Shown here: piece by piece, positions 1-8,714 of the stretch
Layout of the letters: each line of letters begins with the position of its first letter
Numbering within the stretch: the stretch's first letter is position 1
DNA from: Promethearchaeota archaeon
Lineage (GTDB): Archaea > Asgardarchaeota > Lokiarchaeia > Sigyniarchaeales > SOKP01
Direction: 5' to 3'
NCBI GenBank assembly: GCA_016839585.1
Contig: JAEOTZ010000060.1
Span: 1 to 33,537, forward strand
Length of the DNA stretch: 33,537 bases
Notes under the pieces: generated by a model
The model's database searches: none
Told to the model about the DNA's origin: nothing
Seen by the model: the letters and a program-made list of their open reading frames with translations, nothing else
Made by a program: the position numbers and the translations under genes

Positions 1-85
1 AGTTTTAAAAAAATATCAATAACAAATATTAATATTATTAAACATTCTCCTTTCTTAATAGATTTTAATTACTAATCATTTTAAT

Positions 86-1525
86 ATGAAAGTTTACAAT
101 AGTTTAACGTTTAAAAAAGAAGAATTTAAGACTATAACACCCCAAGAGGTTAAAATGTATGTTTGTGGAATCACTGCTTATGATTCAGCACATTTAGGGC
201 ATTTAAAATCAGCTATCTCATTTGATATAATCCATAGATACCTAAAATTTAAAGGATTTAAGGTAAATATAGTTAAGAATTACACTGATATTGATGATAA
301 AATAATAAATCGATCAAATGAGTTGGGTATTGATTTTAAAGAATTAAGTGAGAAATATATAGGAGAATATGAAGAATTTATGGAGATAATAAATGTAGAA
401 AAAGAGACAAGAAATCCGCGAGCTACTGAAGTTATACCCTTTATTATTAATTTTATCAAAGAACTAATTAAAAAAGGTCATGCATATGAAAGAAATGGTT
501 CTGTTTATTTTTCTGTTAAATCTTTTCCAAAATATAAAACCATCTTTCAAAACATAAAACTAGAAGATTTAGAAGATGAGGAGGAAGATTATCTTGAAGA
601 TCAAGATACAATTGGAGAAGATAAAATCGATCCTCGAGATTTTGCCTTATGGAAAAAGATGAAAGAAGGAGAGCCTTATTGGGAAAGCCCCTGGGGCAAA
701 GGGAGACCTGGGTGGCATATAGAGTGTTCAGCAATGGTGCTACAATACTTAGGAGATACAATCGACATCCATGGGGGAGGACAAGACTTAAAGTTTCCAC
801 ATCATAGAAATGAAATTGCTCAATCAGAATCATATACAGGGAAACCCTTTGCGAACTATTTTATTCATAATGGATTTGTGAATGTTGATAATGAAAAAAT
901 GTCAAAAAGCCTTGGAAATTTCTTTTTAGTCTCAGATTTATTAAAGCAATATGATCCAATGGTTATCCGATTTTTTTTGATTTCAAGTCATTATAGAAGC
1001 TCAATAAATTATTCACTTGAAAATTTAAAACAAGCAGAGAAAAATTATAATAAATTAATAAACATAATTAAAAAAATAAATGATTTAACTACTGTTAGCA
1101 AGAGCTCTAAAGAATTTAAGAAATTAATTTCTCAAATTGATAAAGCAGCATCGAACATTATAAAGGCTATGGATGATGATTTTGATACACCAGTAGCGAT
1201 CGCAGAAATTATGTCGTTAATTAGAGAGCTCAATAAAGCTATTTTAGAGCAAAAAGTAGAAATCACAGAGGAATTTAAAGATCGATTTTTTAAATTTATT
1301 GAAAATATAGATTTAATTTTTGGATTTTTCCCAACTTTAAAGAAAGAACTTAAATCAGGTGTAATGGGTACTACTGATGAGAAGGATAAATTAGTAAAAG
1401 ATTTAATCGAGATAATATCTGCCATTAGGACTCAATTAAGAAAGAGAAATATTTATGATCTAAGTGATAAAATTCGAGAAAAACTTAGAGAACTCGGGAT
1501 AAATATTGAAGATCCAAAAATCTAA
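86..1525 (+). CDS. cysS: Cysteinyl-tRNA synthetase
   Basis: Class I aminoacyl-tRNA synthetase that charges tRNA-Cys in the cytoplasm. At 479 residues it has normal family length. Visible signatures are the N-terminal [15 protein letters not shown] (Zn ligand Cys27 and HIGH-type motif H36-L-G-H39), the zinc-site segments GWHIECSAM and [15 protein letters not shown] in the middle, and KMSKS at residues 271-275. The C-terminal third is helical and Lys-rich, as expected for the anticodon-binding DALR-like region. The start at 86 is the first ATG, and MKVYNSLT matches the usual beginning of the family. It is a stand-alone gene, with the next gene convergent on the minus strand. Identification is secure from motifs alone. 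Confidence 0.97.
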   Translation: MKVYNSLTFKKEEFKTITPQEVKMYVCGITAYDSAHLGHLKSAISFDIIHRYLKFKGFKVNIVKNYTDIDDKIINRSNELGIDFKELSEKYIGEYEEFMEIINVEKETRNPRATEVIPFIINFIKELIKKGHAYERNGSVYFSVKSFPKYKTIFQNIKLEDLEDEEEDYLEDQDTIGEDKIDPRDFALWKKMKEGEPYWESPWGKGRPGWHIECSAMVLQYLGDTIDIHGGGQDLKFPHHRNEIAQSESYTGKPFANYFIHNGFVNVDNEKMSKSLGNFFLVSDLLKQYDPMVIRFFLISSHYRSSINYSLENLKQAEKNYNKLINIIKKINDLTTVSKSSKEFKKLISQIDKAASNIIKAMDDDFDTPVAIAEIMSLIRELNKAILEQKVEITEEFKDRFFKFIENIDLIFGFFPTLKKELKSGVMGTTDEKDKLVKDLIEIISAIRTQLRKRNIYDLSDKIREKLRELGINIEDPKI

Positions 1526-1540
1526 TAATCTATTTCAAAA

Positions 1541-1834
1541 TTATCTTTCTGTATATCCAACAAAACCAGCAATTAATACTAAAATTCCTCCTATTGTACT
1601 AATATAGATAATCATTACTACTCCCAAAACTACATAGACAATCCAATTCATAGGAATTGGTTTATTAGGGCTAATTACACTTAATAATATTATCACTGCT
1701 AGAATAATTCCTATTATTAAGGTAATTACTTTAACATTTTCCAATCTTTTATCTCCAAAACCCAAAATAGCCTCAATTAAAGTTATTACACCACCAAGTC
1801 CAGCTAAAAGTCTCATTAATTCCTCATTTCTCAT
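1541..1834 (-). CDS. Small hydrophobic membrane protein, unknown function
   Basis: A 97-residue protein with three or four hydrophobic stretches (roughly residues 7-26, 36-54, 64-80 and 80-93) separated by short charged loops, including FGDKRLENVK and a final GYTER. No family is recognised. It lies 15 nt from the end of cysS in convergent orientation. The overall pattern is that of a small integral membrane protein of the kind common in archaeal genomes. It is likely real because its frame is long for such AT-rich sequence and it has clean membrane-protein composition. No function can be given. Confidence 0.6.
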   Translation of the reverse strand: MRNEELMRLLAGLGGVITLIEAILGFGDKRLENVKVITLIIGIILAVIILLSVISPNKPIPMNWIVYVVLGVVMIIYISTIGGILVLIAGFVGYTER

Positions 1835-2045
1835 TTTAATTACCGTGATTGTTATTATTTATTTTTAATTTAATTTTTGAAGCATATTAATTTTTTTTTA
1901 TTTTTCCCATGAATAAATCCAAGAAAAATTGGACTCCCGATCTCTTTTAATTTTCTGATTATATTATAGATTAGAATATAATATATCAATATTAAAAATT
2001 AAAAGATATCAAACTTAAAAGTATAAGATAAATAAGGTGGAAATA

Positions 2046-2744
2046 ATGGCAGAATTTAAAGATTATGTTTGGCTATTCCCATTTATTGGTGCCATCCTGG
2101 TTGCAATTGGTCTTTTTACTCCTGCTGTGATATATCATATTACAGGATATCCAATAACCGAACTTTATTGGATGAATGGTGTTGTTGTAACGACAGGTGG
2201 ATTAGATGGCCCTGATGTTCAATTTGTTGATAGCCTAGGAATACTGATTCCTGGAATTATAAGTTTAATATTGTTAACAATTTGTACAATCACAATGTTC
2301 GTATCAGCTCTTACTCATAGGGGAAAAGAAACACCTGGTTCATGGATTGCCTTAGGCATTCTTCTAATTGGAGGGGCAATTTATTTTATAGCAGGAACAG
2401 CAGTAGGTTTTGCAATAAACAGGATGATAGAGCTTGATATTACAGAATGGGTTAGATTTTGGGACCACCGTACCCCTGGTTTCGCAGTTATTGCTCCTTT
2501 TATAGGGGGTGGATTGGCGCTTTTAGGAGCAATTTTAGGTAAAACGATTGGTAGCCAAGAAGGTATTAGTAAACCAAAAGCTGTTCCTCAAGTAGAGAAA
2601 CTAATTCCTGTAGTAGAAACTCCTTCTCTCACTCCAAATCCTGCTGTTGAAGAAGTTAAGGTTGTTCGCTTTTGTCCTGAATGTGGTACAAAAATTGAAC
2701 AAGAGCGTAGCGCATTTTGTTCAGTTTGTGGCTTTAAATTTTAA
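2046..2744 (+). CDS. Four-helix membrane protein with C-terminal zinc ribbon
   Basis: About 232 residues. Four hydrophobic helices (approximately residues 9-30, 65-88, 97-118 and 143-165) are followed by a flexible Pro/Val/Glu-rich linker and a C-terminal zinc ribbon with two CxxC knuckles, CPECG and CSVCG. A GTG at 2037 would add three residues, but the sequence AAGGTGG there works better as a Shine-Dalgarno for the ATG at 2046, so the ATG is preferred. No known family is recognised beyond the zinc-ribbon class. The ribbon would sit on one side of the membrane, probably the cytoplasm (inference). The gene is monocistronic. Confidence 0.72.
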   Translation: MAEFKDYVWLFPFIGAILVAIGLFTPAVIYHITGYPITELYWMNGVVVTTGGLDGPDVQFVDSLGILIPGIISLILLTICTITMFVSALTHRGKETPGSWIALGILLIGGAIYFIAGTAVGFAINRMIELDITEWVRFWDHRTPGFAVIAPFIGGGLALLGAILGKTIGSQEGISKPKAVPQVEKLIPVVETPSLTPNPAVEEVKVVRFCPECGTKIEQERSAFCSVCGFKF

Positions 2745-2752
2745 TCTTAACA

Positions 2753-2772
2753 TTTTTTTTATTTTATTTTTT
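2753..2772 (+). terminator. T-rich archaeal-type terminator
   Basis: T8, then T4 and T6 runs begin 9 nt after the stop of the zinc-ribbon membrane protein. Archaeal transcription commonly ends at oligo-T tracts without a hairpin. The call is weakened by the general AT-richness of the intergenic DNA. Confidence 0.35.
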
Positions 2773-2957
2773 GAAAATAATATTATAGAGAACTAGGAAT
2801 TTTTAGTTTTAATCAAAAGCTCAGTTAAATGAATTCTAAAAGAAAATAATATAAATAATTTAGAAGTGAGAAAAGTGAAGAAGGGACCTGTTTGTTATAT
2901 TTATTATGCTATAAAGTATTCTAAATATAAAAAGAGAAAATTGTTTTTGAAATTTGG

Positions 2958-4685
2958 TTATAGCTTTCCGTTAACTACTATTTCTTTCGGTGCATATTCA
3001 TCTTGTATGGCGTAATTGTTAAAATTGATACTGTAATGATTTCGCCAATGAAGTTTAACTTCTTCTAACATTGCGTTATAAACGCTTTCTTTTATCTTTC
3101 CTTCAGCTCGAATTAAGGTACCCATTGGAGTAGCTACTATTTCACCATCTTTTACGACGATTTGTCCATCCTTTATAGTGTACATTGCTGATGAAAATGC
3201 TTTTTCAACATCATGTCCAGTATATTTTTCCGGATTTAAATTGTAAATGGCCACATCACCAATTGCACCATTACCTAAATGCCCTCTGTCCGTAAGACCT
3301 AATATTTTAGCATTCCCACTACGGGTAACTATGCATAACTCATTTAATGTATATTCCCTGTCTATATCTGGTAATGTTGTTGCTGTACTAGCCTTTTGTG
3401 AAATATTTTCTAACATCTCCTTCCGTGCCTTGCGATCCACCAACCATTTAAATACTTGCGGATAAGTTGTGAAAGGAGCACCGTTAGGATGGTCTGTTGT
3501 TATTGCTATCTGATATGGATTTTTAACTAAAAGCAATAATTCAAGGCCTATAGCCCATTGTACAGCATTAACTCCAACTTTTGGAGAAAAGAAATATGGT
3601 ACAATTCCTGATCCCGATTCTGCTTCAACCTGTCCATTTATCCACTTAACTCCTGGTTTATTTCCCCATGCACTCGTGCCTCCCAAGTGATGTAGTGCGA
3701 ATTCCCAAGGCCCGTCTCCGGTCATGGTAGTTGTAGCATATTTAGTGAAAACAACTTGACCTGCATCAATTGTTATATGCTTATTTAAGTTTATATATTC
3801 AGCTATTTGAGAAGCACCTGATTCAAAATCTCTCCAGCTTGTTCCAGCATAGGCATTAAATTGAACATGAGTACAATGAAAGTTTGTTTTTCTTCCAACT
3901 GAACTTTTAGGTTTAATATTTTTTGTTAATTCAAAAGTTTCAAGTGAGTGTTTAAAATTTCCTGGATGTCCAAGATTATTACAATGGACATGAATTGAAT
4001 GGGGTAATTCTAACATTTCATTCGCTTTTGCTAAACTTTCAACAATATTTCTAGGAGAAACTCCCCAGTGAAAAACCTCATCATCTATTGAGTTAACATT
4101 TTTGCCCCAAGCCCAGTTTTCCACTCCACCTGGATTAACTAGTTTAATTGCAAAACCTTTTGTAGCTTTTAAGATCCATGCAACATAAGCTGCCAATTTC
4201 TCTATCTCACCATTTTTAACGTATTCCATTACAAACCAGTTGTTTCCAAAAAGAGGAAAAGCCAATTTATCTATAATAGGGGTTTCTAAAAATTCTTCAT
4301 GGGTATGTCGCGCTTCGAGTAAGGGCATTGCAGGTTCTGCTACAGTTGTGAATCCTAATTGGGCATATTTATATCCAGTGAGCCATGTGGATGGAACAGA
4401 GAACCCTGTTCCACTTCGAGTTAATTTAGTCCTTTTCATAGTTGCTTCGAAATGTTTATCTTCAGGGCGCATTGATCGACCGGCATTAACTTTCGCGCCG
4501 GCAATGTGAGAATGAAGATCGACTCCACCCGGCATAACAATCATACCGGAAGCATCAATAACTTTAGCATCACTATTAACTTTATCAACAATAACACCAT
4601 CTTTAATATGGATTTCTTTCTTCTCGCCATCAATGTTATTTAAAGGGTCATAAACTAAACCATTTTTTATTATTAAATTACTCAT
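2958..4685 (-). CDS. fwdA: Formylmethanofuran dehydrogenase subunit A (amidohydrolase)
   Basis: Catalytic amidohydrolase-fold subunit that interconverts formate plus methanofuran and formylmethanofuran, at the CO2-fixing entry of the archaeal methyl branch. At 575 residues it matches known FwdA/FmdA length. Metal-site motifs are visible: D56-L-H58-S-H60 near the N-terminus, the FAIKLVNPGG segment expected to hold the carboxylated Lys, HVHCNNLGH, NFHCTHVQF, and TTDHPNGAPF with the metal-binding Asp. No other fwd subunit (B, C, D, F, G) is adjacent, so it is solitary here and partners must be encoded elsewhere. It is divergent from the NIF3 gene across a 204-nt spacer. Generic dihydroorotase or hydantoinase alternatives are unlikely given the FwdA-specific motifs. 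Confidence 0.93.
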   Translation of the reverse strand: MSNLIIKNGLVYDPLNNIDGEKKEIHIKDGVIVDKVNSDAKVIDASGMIVMPGGVDLHSHIAGAKVNAGRSMRPEDKHFEATMKRTKLTRSGTGFSVPSTWLTGYKYAQLGFTTVAEPAMPLLEARHTHEEFLETPIIDKLAFPLFGNNWFVMEYVKNGEIEKLAAYVAWILKATKGFAIKLVNPGGVENWAWGKNVNSIDDEVFHWGVSPRNIVESLAKANEMLELPHSIHVHCNNLGHPGNFKHSLETFELTKNIKPKSSVGRKTNFHCTHVQFNAYAGTSWRDFESGASQIAEYINLNKHITIDAGQVVFTKYATTTMTGDGPWEFALHHLGGTSAWGNKPGVKWINGQVEAESGSGIVPYFFSPKVGVNAVQWAIGLELLLLVKNPYQIAITTDHPNGAPFTTYPQVFKWLVDRKARKEMLENISQKASTATTLPDIDREYTLNELCIVTRSGNAKILGLTDRGHLGNGAIGDVAIYNLNPEKYTGHDVEKAFSSAMYTIKDGQIVVKDGEIVATPMGTLIRAEGKIKESVYNAMLEEVKLHWRNHYSINFNNYAIQDEYAPKEIVVNGKL

Positions 4686-4889
4686 CGTAAATTTCCTTAA
4701 CTATAGTTGCAGTTTCAATAAATCTAAAATTAATATTTAATTTTGAAATAGTCCTAATACTTTTAAAAATCTATTATTTTTATAAAGATTTATTATTAAT
4801 TTATATAAGGGAATTTGTTTATTCATTTTAAAACCTTATTTTAATAAAAAATTAATTAAATTTGTTAGAATAAAATATAAGGGAATATC

Positions 4890-5738
4890 ATGAACGTAAA
4901 AGAATTATATCAGAAACTCGATGAGGATTTTGAACTTGAACTATGTAAAGATGATTGGTCTAGAATGGATTACAATGAATATATCAGTGTCAACTTTAAA
5001 AATAGATATATGGGGGTTCTTTTAGATAATTCAATAAATATTAAGAGTGTTTATACTGCTGTTTTCCCTTCTGATCTAGTTTTAGATAAAATATTGAAAT
5101 CTGGTAAAAAAAACGTGCTTCTAGTTACCCATCACCCAATGGTTTGGGATATTAGAAAAGCTCCTCAAATTTTTACTGATATTAATCCTAAGTTTCTTCC
5201 AATACTCAAAGAAAGGCAAATATCGATTTATACTATTCATGTACCTTTGGATAAAAACAGCAAATATTCAACAACTACAAATTTAGCTAAAGTATTAGAG
5301 ATTGATATGGAAGGAGAGTTCTATGAATATTTTGGTGTAAAAGTAGGTATATATGGAAAAACAGAGCTAAGTACCGCTGAAGAATTAGCCGAAAAACTTA
5401 GAACTGTTGTTGGACATAAGATAAAATTATGGCATTATGGATCTAACAAGATAACAGATAATAAAGTAGCTTTAGTAGCAGGAGGAGGTAATGAAATTGA
5501 TATAATTCAAGAAATATTAGATTTAGGAATTAATACTTACATAACTGGCGTTACATTACTAAATGATTATTCAAAACCAACACACGATTTTGAAAAAAAC
5601 CATAAAATAAACCTAATTGGCGGTACGCATTATTCAACTGAAAAATTTGCTTGTATTGCTTTATGCGACTACTTTAAAAATGTTAATCTCCCCTGCGAAT
5701 TTATAGAAGATTTTCCTATTTTAGAGGATTCAGAGTAA
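4890..5738 (+). CDS. NIF3-family dinuclear metal protein (GTP cyclohydrolase I type 2-like)
   Basis: A 282-residue NIF3/DUF34 protein. Two metal-site signatures are visible: the VLLVTHHPMVWD block, with paired His after a hydrophobic strand, and the C-terminal GGTHYSTEKFA block, matching the family's G-H-x-x-S-E ligand motif with Thr-His-Tyr-Ser-Thr-Glu. The family forms toroidal hexamers with a di-metal site. Its physiological role is unsettled, although some members are annotated as GTP cyclohydrolase I type 2. The start ATG is preceded by a short purine stretch (aagggaat). The gene stands alone and no pathway partner is evident nearby. Confidence 0.88.
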   Translation: MNVKELYQKLDEDFELELCKDDWSRMDYNEYISVNFKNRYMGVLLDNSINIKSVYTAVFPSDLVLDKILKSGKKNVLLVTHHPMVWDIRKAPQIFTDINPKFLPILKERQISIYTIHVPLDKNSKYSTTTNLAKVLEIDMEGEFYEYFGVKVGIYGKTELSTAEELAEKLRTVVGHKIKLWHYGSNKITDNKVALVAGGGNEIDIIQEILDLGINTYITGVTLLNDYSKPTHDFEKNHKINLIGGTHYSTEKFACIALCDYFKNVNLPCEFIEDFPILEDSE

Positions 5739-5847
5739 AATAATTGATTAAACAAAAATATTAATAAAATATGGATTCTGCTTTAGTTTTATAAATAAAT
5801 TAGAATAATTTTAAATATAATTTTCAATTGAATGAAGGTGTTATTTT

Positions 5848-6363
5848 ATGTACATAGGAAAAATTTTAAGTATAATAGCTGGAATATTAACTCTTATCGC
5901 TACTTTTATATTTTCTTGGATTGCAATTGATTCAGGAGGAGTAATTTATTATGCTAATGGTTTTGGGATAATTAAGAATTTGCCTACTATGTTTACTGAC
6001 ACAGAAACCTTAGAAGCCGTATTAGATATACCTGCCTTCGCATTTTTTATTATTGCCGCTGTTTTTATTCTATTCTTAGCTTCAGGTGTTTTACAAATTT
6101 TAGGAGCTTACCATCGAGTACCTATAATAATTGGGACACTTGTTGTACTTTGTATTACGTCTTTACTCTTTTTGGGCAGCCTTGATATAATTAATAGAGA
6201 AGATTGGATAGTCAATATTTTAGGTACAGATGAACCCTTAATAGAGGATATTATTCCATATCAGTTACTTGATGTCAATCAACTCGATTTGGGAGTGTTT
6301 CTATTATATGCGGGTGGAATTGTAGGACTTGTTGCTGCTATTTATGGACCCTCAGAATTTTAA
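5848..6363 (+). CDS. Four-helix membrane protein, unknown function
   Basis: A 171-residue integral membrane protein with an N-terminal hydrophobic segment (about residues 4-28), two central helices (about 66-88 and 92-113) and a C-terminal helix (about 147-166). Between the helices is an acidic extracytoplasmic-type loop rich in Asp, Glu, Thr and Leu. The layout resembles small four-helix proteins common in Asgard and other archaea, but no family is recognised. A Shine-Dalgarno-like AAGGTG lies about 8 nt before the ATG. It is convergent with the MobA-like gene, with a T-rich spacer between. Confidence 0.68.
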   Translation: MYIGKILSIIAGILTLIATFIFSWIAIDSGGVIYYANGFGIIKNLPTMFTDTETLEAVLDIPAFAFFIIAAVFILFLASGVLQILGAYHRVPIIIGTLVVLCITSLLFLGSLDIINREDWIVNILGTDEPLIEDIIPYQLLDVNQLDLGVFLLYAGGIVGLVAAIYGPSEF

Positions 6364-6379
6364 TTTTATAATTTTTATC

Positions 6380-6388
6380 TTTTTTTTT
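6380..6388 (+). terminator. Oligo-T terminator between convergent genes
   Basis: A T9 run lies in the 39-nt spacer between two convergent genes. It is positioned to end transcription of the upstream membrane-protein gene. No hairpin is needed in archaea. Confidence 0.4.
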
Positions 6389-6402
6389 AATAAAACATGA
6401 TA

Positions 6403-7071
6403 TTATTTATTTTGAGACAACTCCATTAATTTTTCAATATCTTTTTGTGTGTTGATGTTTAAAAAAGAAAGCAATTTTTTATCAAGAAGTTTAATGGTTT
6501 TTTCAATTGATACGTATTGGATTTTCCAATTTTTATCTAAAAGATTAGTTAATTTATAGGCTTTTTTTTTAAAATTTTCTTTAGCTCTTACATATGCTTC
6601 TTTTATAGGATATATAGCAAATAATGGTTCTAAGAAACCTTTGTTCCATTTAGGAATACAACAGTCAAATCCTTTAGATTCTTTTATCAAAAGTTTAACT
6701 GCTTCCTTTTGAATTAAAGGAATATCACATGATAAGGCAAATAGCTTCTTATATCCTAGTAAATTTAATTCTTTAAATGCAGAATACAATCCTAACATAG
6801 GAGAATGAATATCTTGATCTGAAAGAATTTCTTGATCATCAATAATAAAGGCTGTTACTAATTCATACTTAATTTTTTCAATATATCTGGCAACTTGTTG
6901 TTTAGAATTTGCAATTAAAAAAATATTATAATCTAATTGAGCTAAAATATCAAGTTGGTAAGAGATTAAAGGTTTTCCTTTAAATTCAAAAAGCCCCTTA
7001 TCGCTTCCAAAACGGATACTTTTTCCTCCAATTAATATAACTATTGCAAGATTCTTTTTGTTTATACTTAT
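6403..7071 (-). CDS. MobA-like molybdenum cofactor nucleotidyltransferase, no AUG start
   Basis: Nucleotidyltransferase of the MobA/MobA-like family, which transfers GMP or CMP to molybdopterin for Mo/W enzymes such as formylmethanofuran or formate dehydrogenases. The N-terminal signature AIVILIGGKSIRFGSDKGL (the family's GGxSxRxGxDK loop) and the ALSCDIPLI metal-binding Asp motif are both present. The first internal ATG (minus strand, position 6798) would cut off the whole nucleotide-binding loop and cannot be the true start. The frame is open back to a TAA at 7077-7075. In that stretch the only start-like codons are ATA (7071 or 7065) or ATT. An ATG at 7098 is in frame but reads M-I-S-T-K-K-W-stop before the domain. 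Either a non-canonical ATA start is used or the gene carries a nonsense mutation. Confidence 0.72.
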   Translation of the reverse strand: MSINKKNLAIVILIGGKSIRFGSDKGLFEFKGKPLISYQLDILAQLDYNIFLIANSKQQVARYIEKIKYELVTAFIIDDQEILSDQDIHSPMLGLYSAFKELNLLGYKKLFALSCDIPLIQKEAVKLLIKESKGFDCCIPKWNKGFLEPLFAIYPIKEAYVRAKENFKKKAYKLTNLLDKNWKIQYVSIEKTIKLLDKKLLSFLNINTQKDIEKLMELSQNK

Positions 7072-7188
7072 TTTTTACCACTTTTTAGTAGAAATCATTA
7101 ATAAACCATTAAACCAATAATTAAAAGTTATACATGATTTAAATTAATTGAAGATAATAAAATTGCCTTTCTTATCCTAATAATTATC

Positions 7189-8712
7189 ATGCCCATTAGA
7201 AAAAAGAATTATAAAAAGAGGCATAGCCTTCGAGAAAATTGCGCAATTTTTGGGGTTACATGCGATGATATTGGATTTTCGGTATCAAAACTTTTATATC
7301 AGGGATTAATTGCTTTACAACATAGAGGTCAAGAGTCTGCAGGGATTTCTGTGTTAAAAACTGGTGGAAATATTCATACTTATAAAAAAAACGGATTAGT
7401 ATCAAGAGTTATAAATAATCAAGTATTATCTCAATATTGGGGAAATGTTGGGATAGGTCATAATAGATATGCTACTACAGGATCTACAGGTTATAAATCA
7501 ACTGATTATATTCAGCCTTTTCACTTTAAAAACAATGAAATTGAATTCGCTATGGCTTTTAATGGTACGATTGCAAATTTTTCTGAAATTAAAAAAAGTA
7601 TGGATGAGATGGGACGTGTTTTCATAACTGATACCGATACTGAGGTACTGGCACAATTAATTGGTTCCATTGCATTAGGAACAGAAGATTGGCCAGAAGT
7701 TCTGAAATTAGCTAGTAGATTATTAGATGGTTCATACTCATTAATTCTTATGACAGATCAGGGTGATATCTATGCAATGAGAGATCCACTTGGATTTAAA
7801 CCTCTATGTATTGGGGAGTTAAAGTCTCAACAAAGAAATTTATATTTTGTCTCATCTGAATCATGTGCCATAGATGTTGTTGGAGGAAAACTTTTGAGAG
7901 ATGTAAAACCAGGAGAGATTGTACATCTAAGTCATCAAAAGGATATTCATTCAGAAATGGTAATTAACTCAAACAGAACAGCAATATGTCAATTTGAATA
8001 TGTCTACTTTGCAAGACCAGATTCCGTTATCGATGGTGTTTCAGTCGCGGAAGCAAGATTTAGGTTAGGAAAGAATTTAGCAAAAAATGATCCCATTTTA
8101 AATAATCCCGAAATAAGAGAAAACGCAATAGTAGTTCCTGTTCCGGATTCTGGAAGAAGTGTGGCTGTAGGATATGCTACAGAGTCTAAATTACCATATG
8201 CAGAAGGATTAATGAAAAATAGGTATGTACATAGAACATTTATCATGCCTGGTCAATTAAAGCGAAAAATTGCTGTAAAAGAGAAATTGAATCCTATAAA
8301 AAGTATTGTTAAAGGTAAAGATGTTATTCTTTTAGATGATTCTATTGTTAGGGGTACAACAACTCAGCAAATTGTTTCATTATTAAGAGAAAAAGGGGAA
8401 GCTAAACGTGTTCATTTACGTATAAGTTGTCCTCCTATTATTAGTCCATGCTATATGGGGATCGATTTTCCAACTAGAAATGAATTAATTGCGGGAAGAT
8501 TTCAAAATTATTATGGTGAGGCATATATAAAAGAAATTCAGAAAAAAATTGGGCCAGATACATTATTATATCAAACAATTGAGGATTTAACTAAAGCAAT
8601 TAGAAAAAGTCAAAATCAATTATGTTTGGCATGTTTAACAGGAAAATATCCAATAAAATCGGTACAAAAATTAGCAGAATTAGAAAAATCTATCGTGAGA
8701 AGTAGAACTTAA
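7189..8712 (+). CDS. purF: Amidophosphoribosyltransferase
   Basis: Glutamine PRPP amidotransferase, the first committed step of purine synthesis (PRPP plus glutamine to phosphoribosylamine). It has 507 residues. A short basic propeptide (MPIRKKNYKKRHSLREN) precedes Cys18 of CAIFGV, the N-terminal nucleophile exposed after cleavage. The Ntn glutaminase motifs ALQHRGQESAG, GHNRYATTG and FNGTIAN follow. The C-terminal phosphoribosyltransferase domain carries the PRPP loop VILLDDSIVRGTT and the family's conserved Cys residues near the end (CPPIISPC, CLACLTG) that may bind an Fe-S cluster. It is convergent with a second PurF homologue, with only 2 nt between stop codons. Confidence 0.95.
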   Translation: MPIRKKNYKKRHSLRENCAIFGVTCDDIGFSVSKLLYQGLIALQHRGQESAGISVLKTGGNIHTYKKNGLVSRVINNQVLSQYWGNVGIGHNRYATTGSTGYKSTDYIQPFHFKNNEIEFAMAFNGTIANFSEIKKSMDEMGRVFITDTDTEVLAQLIGSIALGTEDWPEVLKLASRLLDGSYSLILMTDQGDIYAMRDPLGFKPLCIGELKSQQRNLYFVSSESCAIDVVGGKLLRDVKPGEIVHLSHQKDIHSEMVINSNRTAICQFEYVYFARPDSVIDGVSVAEARFRLGKNLAKNDPILNNPEIRENAIVVPVPDSGRSVAVGYATESKLPYAEGLMKNRYVHRTFIMPGQLKRKIAVKEKLNPIKSIVKGKDVILLDDSIVRGTTTQQIVSLLREKGEAKRVHLRISCPPIISPCYMGIDFPTRNELIAGRFQNYYGEAYIKEIQKKIGPDTLLYQTIEDLTKAIRKSQNQLCLACLTGKYPIKSVQKLAELEKSIVRSRT

Positions 8713-8714
8713 CT

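Noticed and set aside
1917-1935. Small hairpin TCCAA/TTGGA upstream of the zinc-ribbon gene
   Set aside because: Only 5 bp, common in AT-rich DNA and not next to a T-run.
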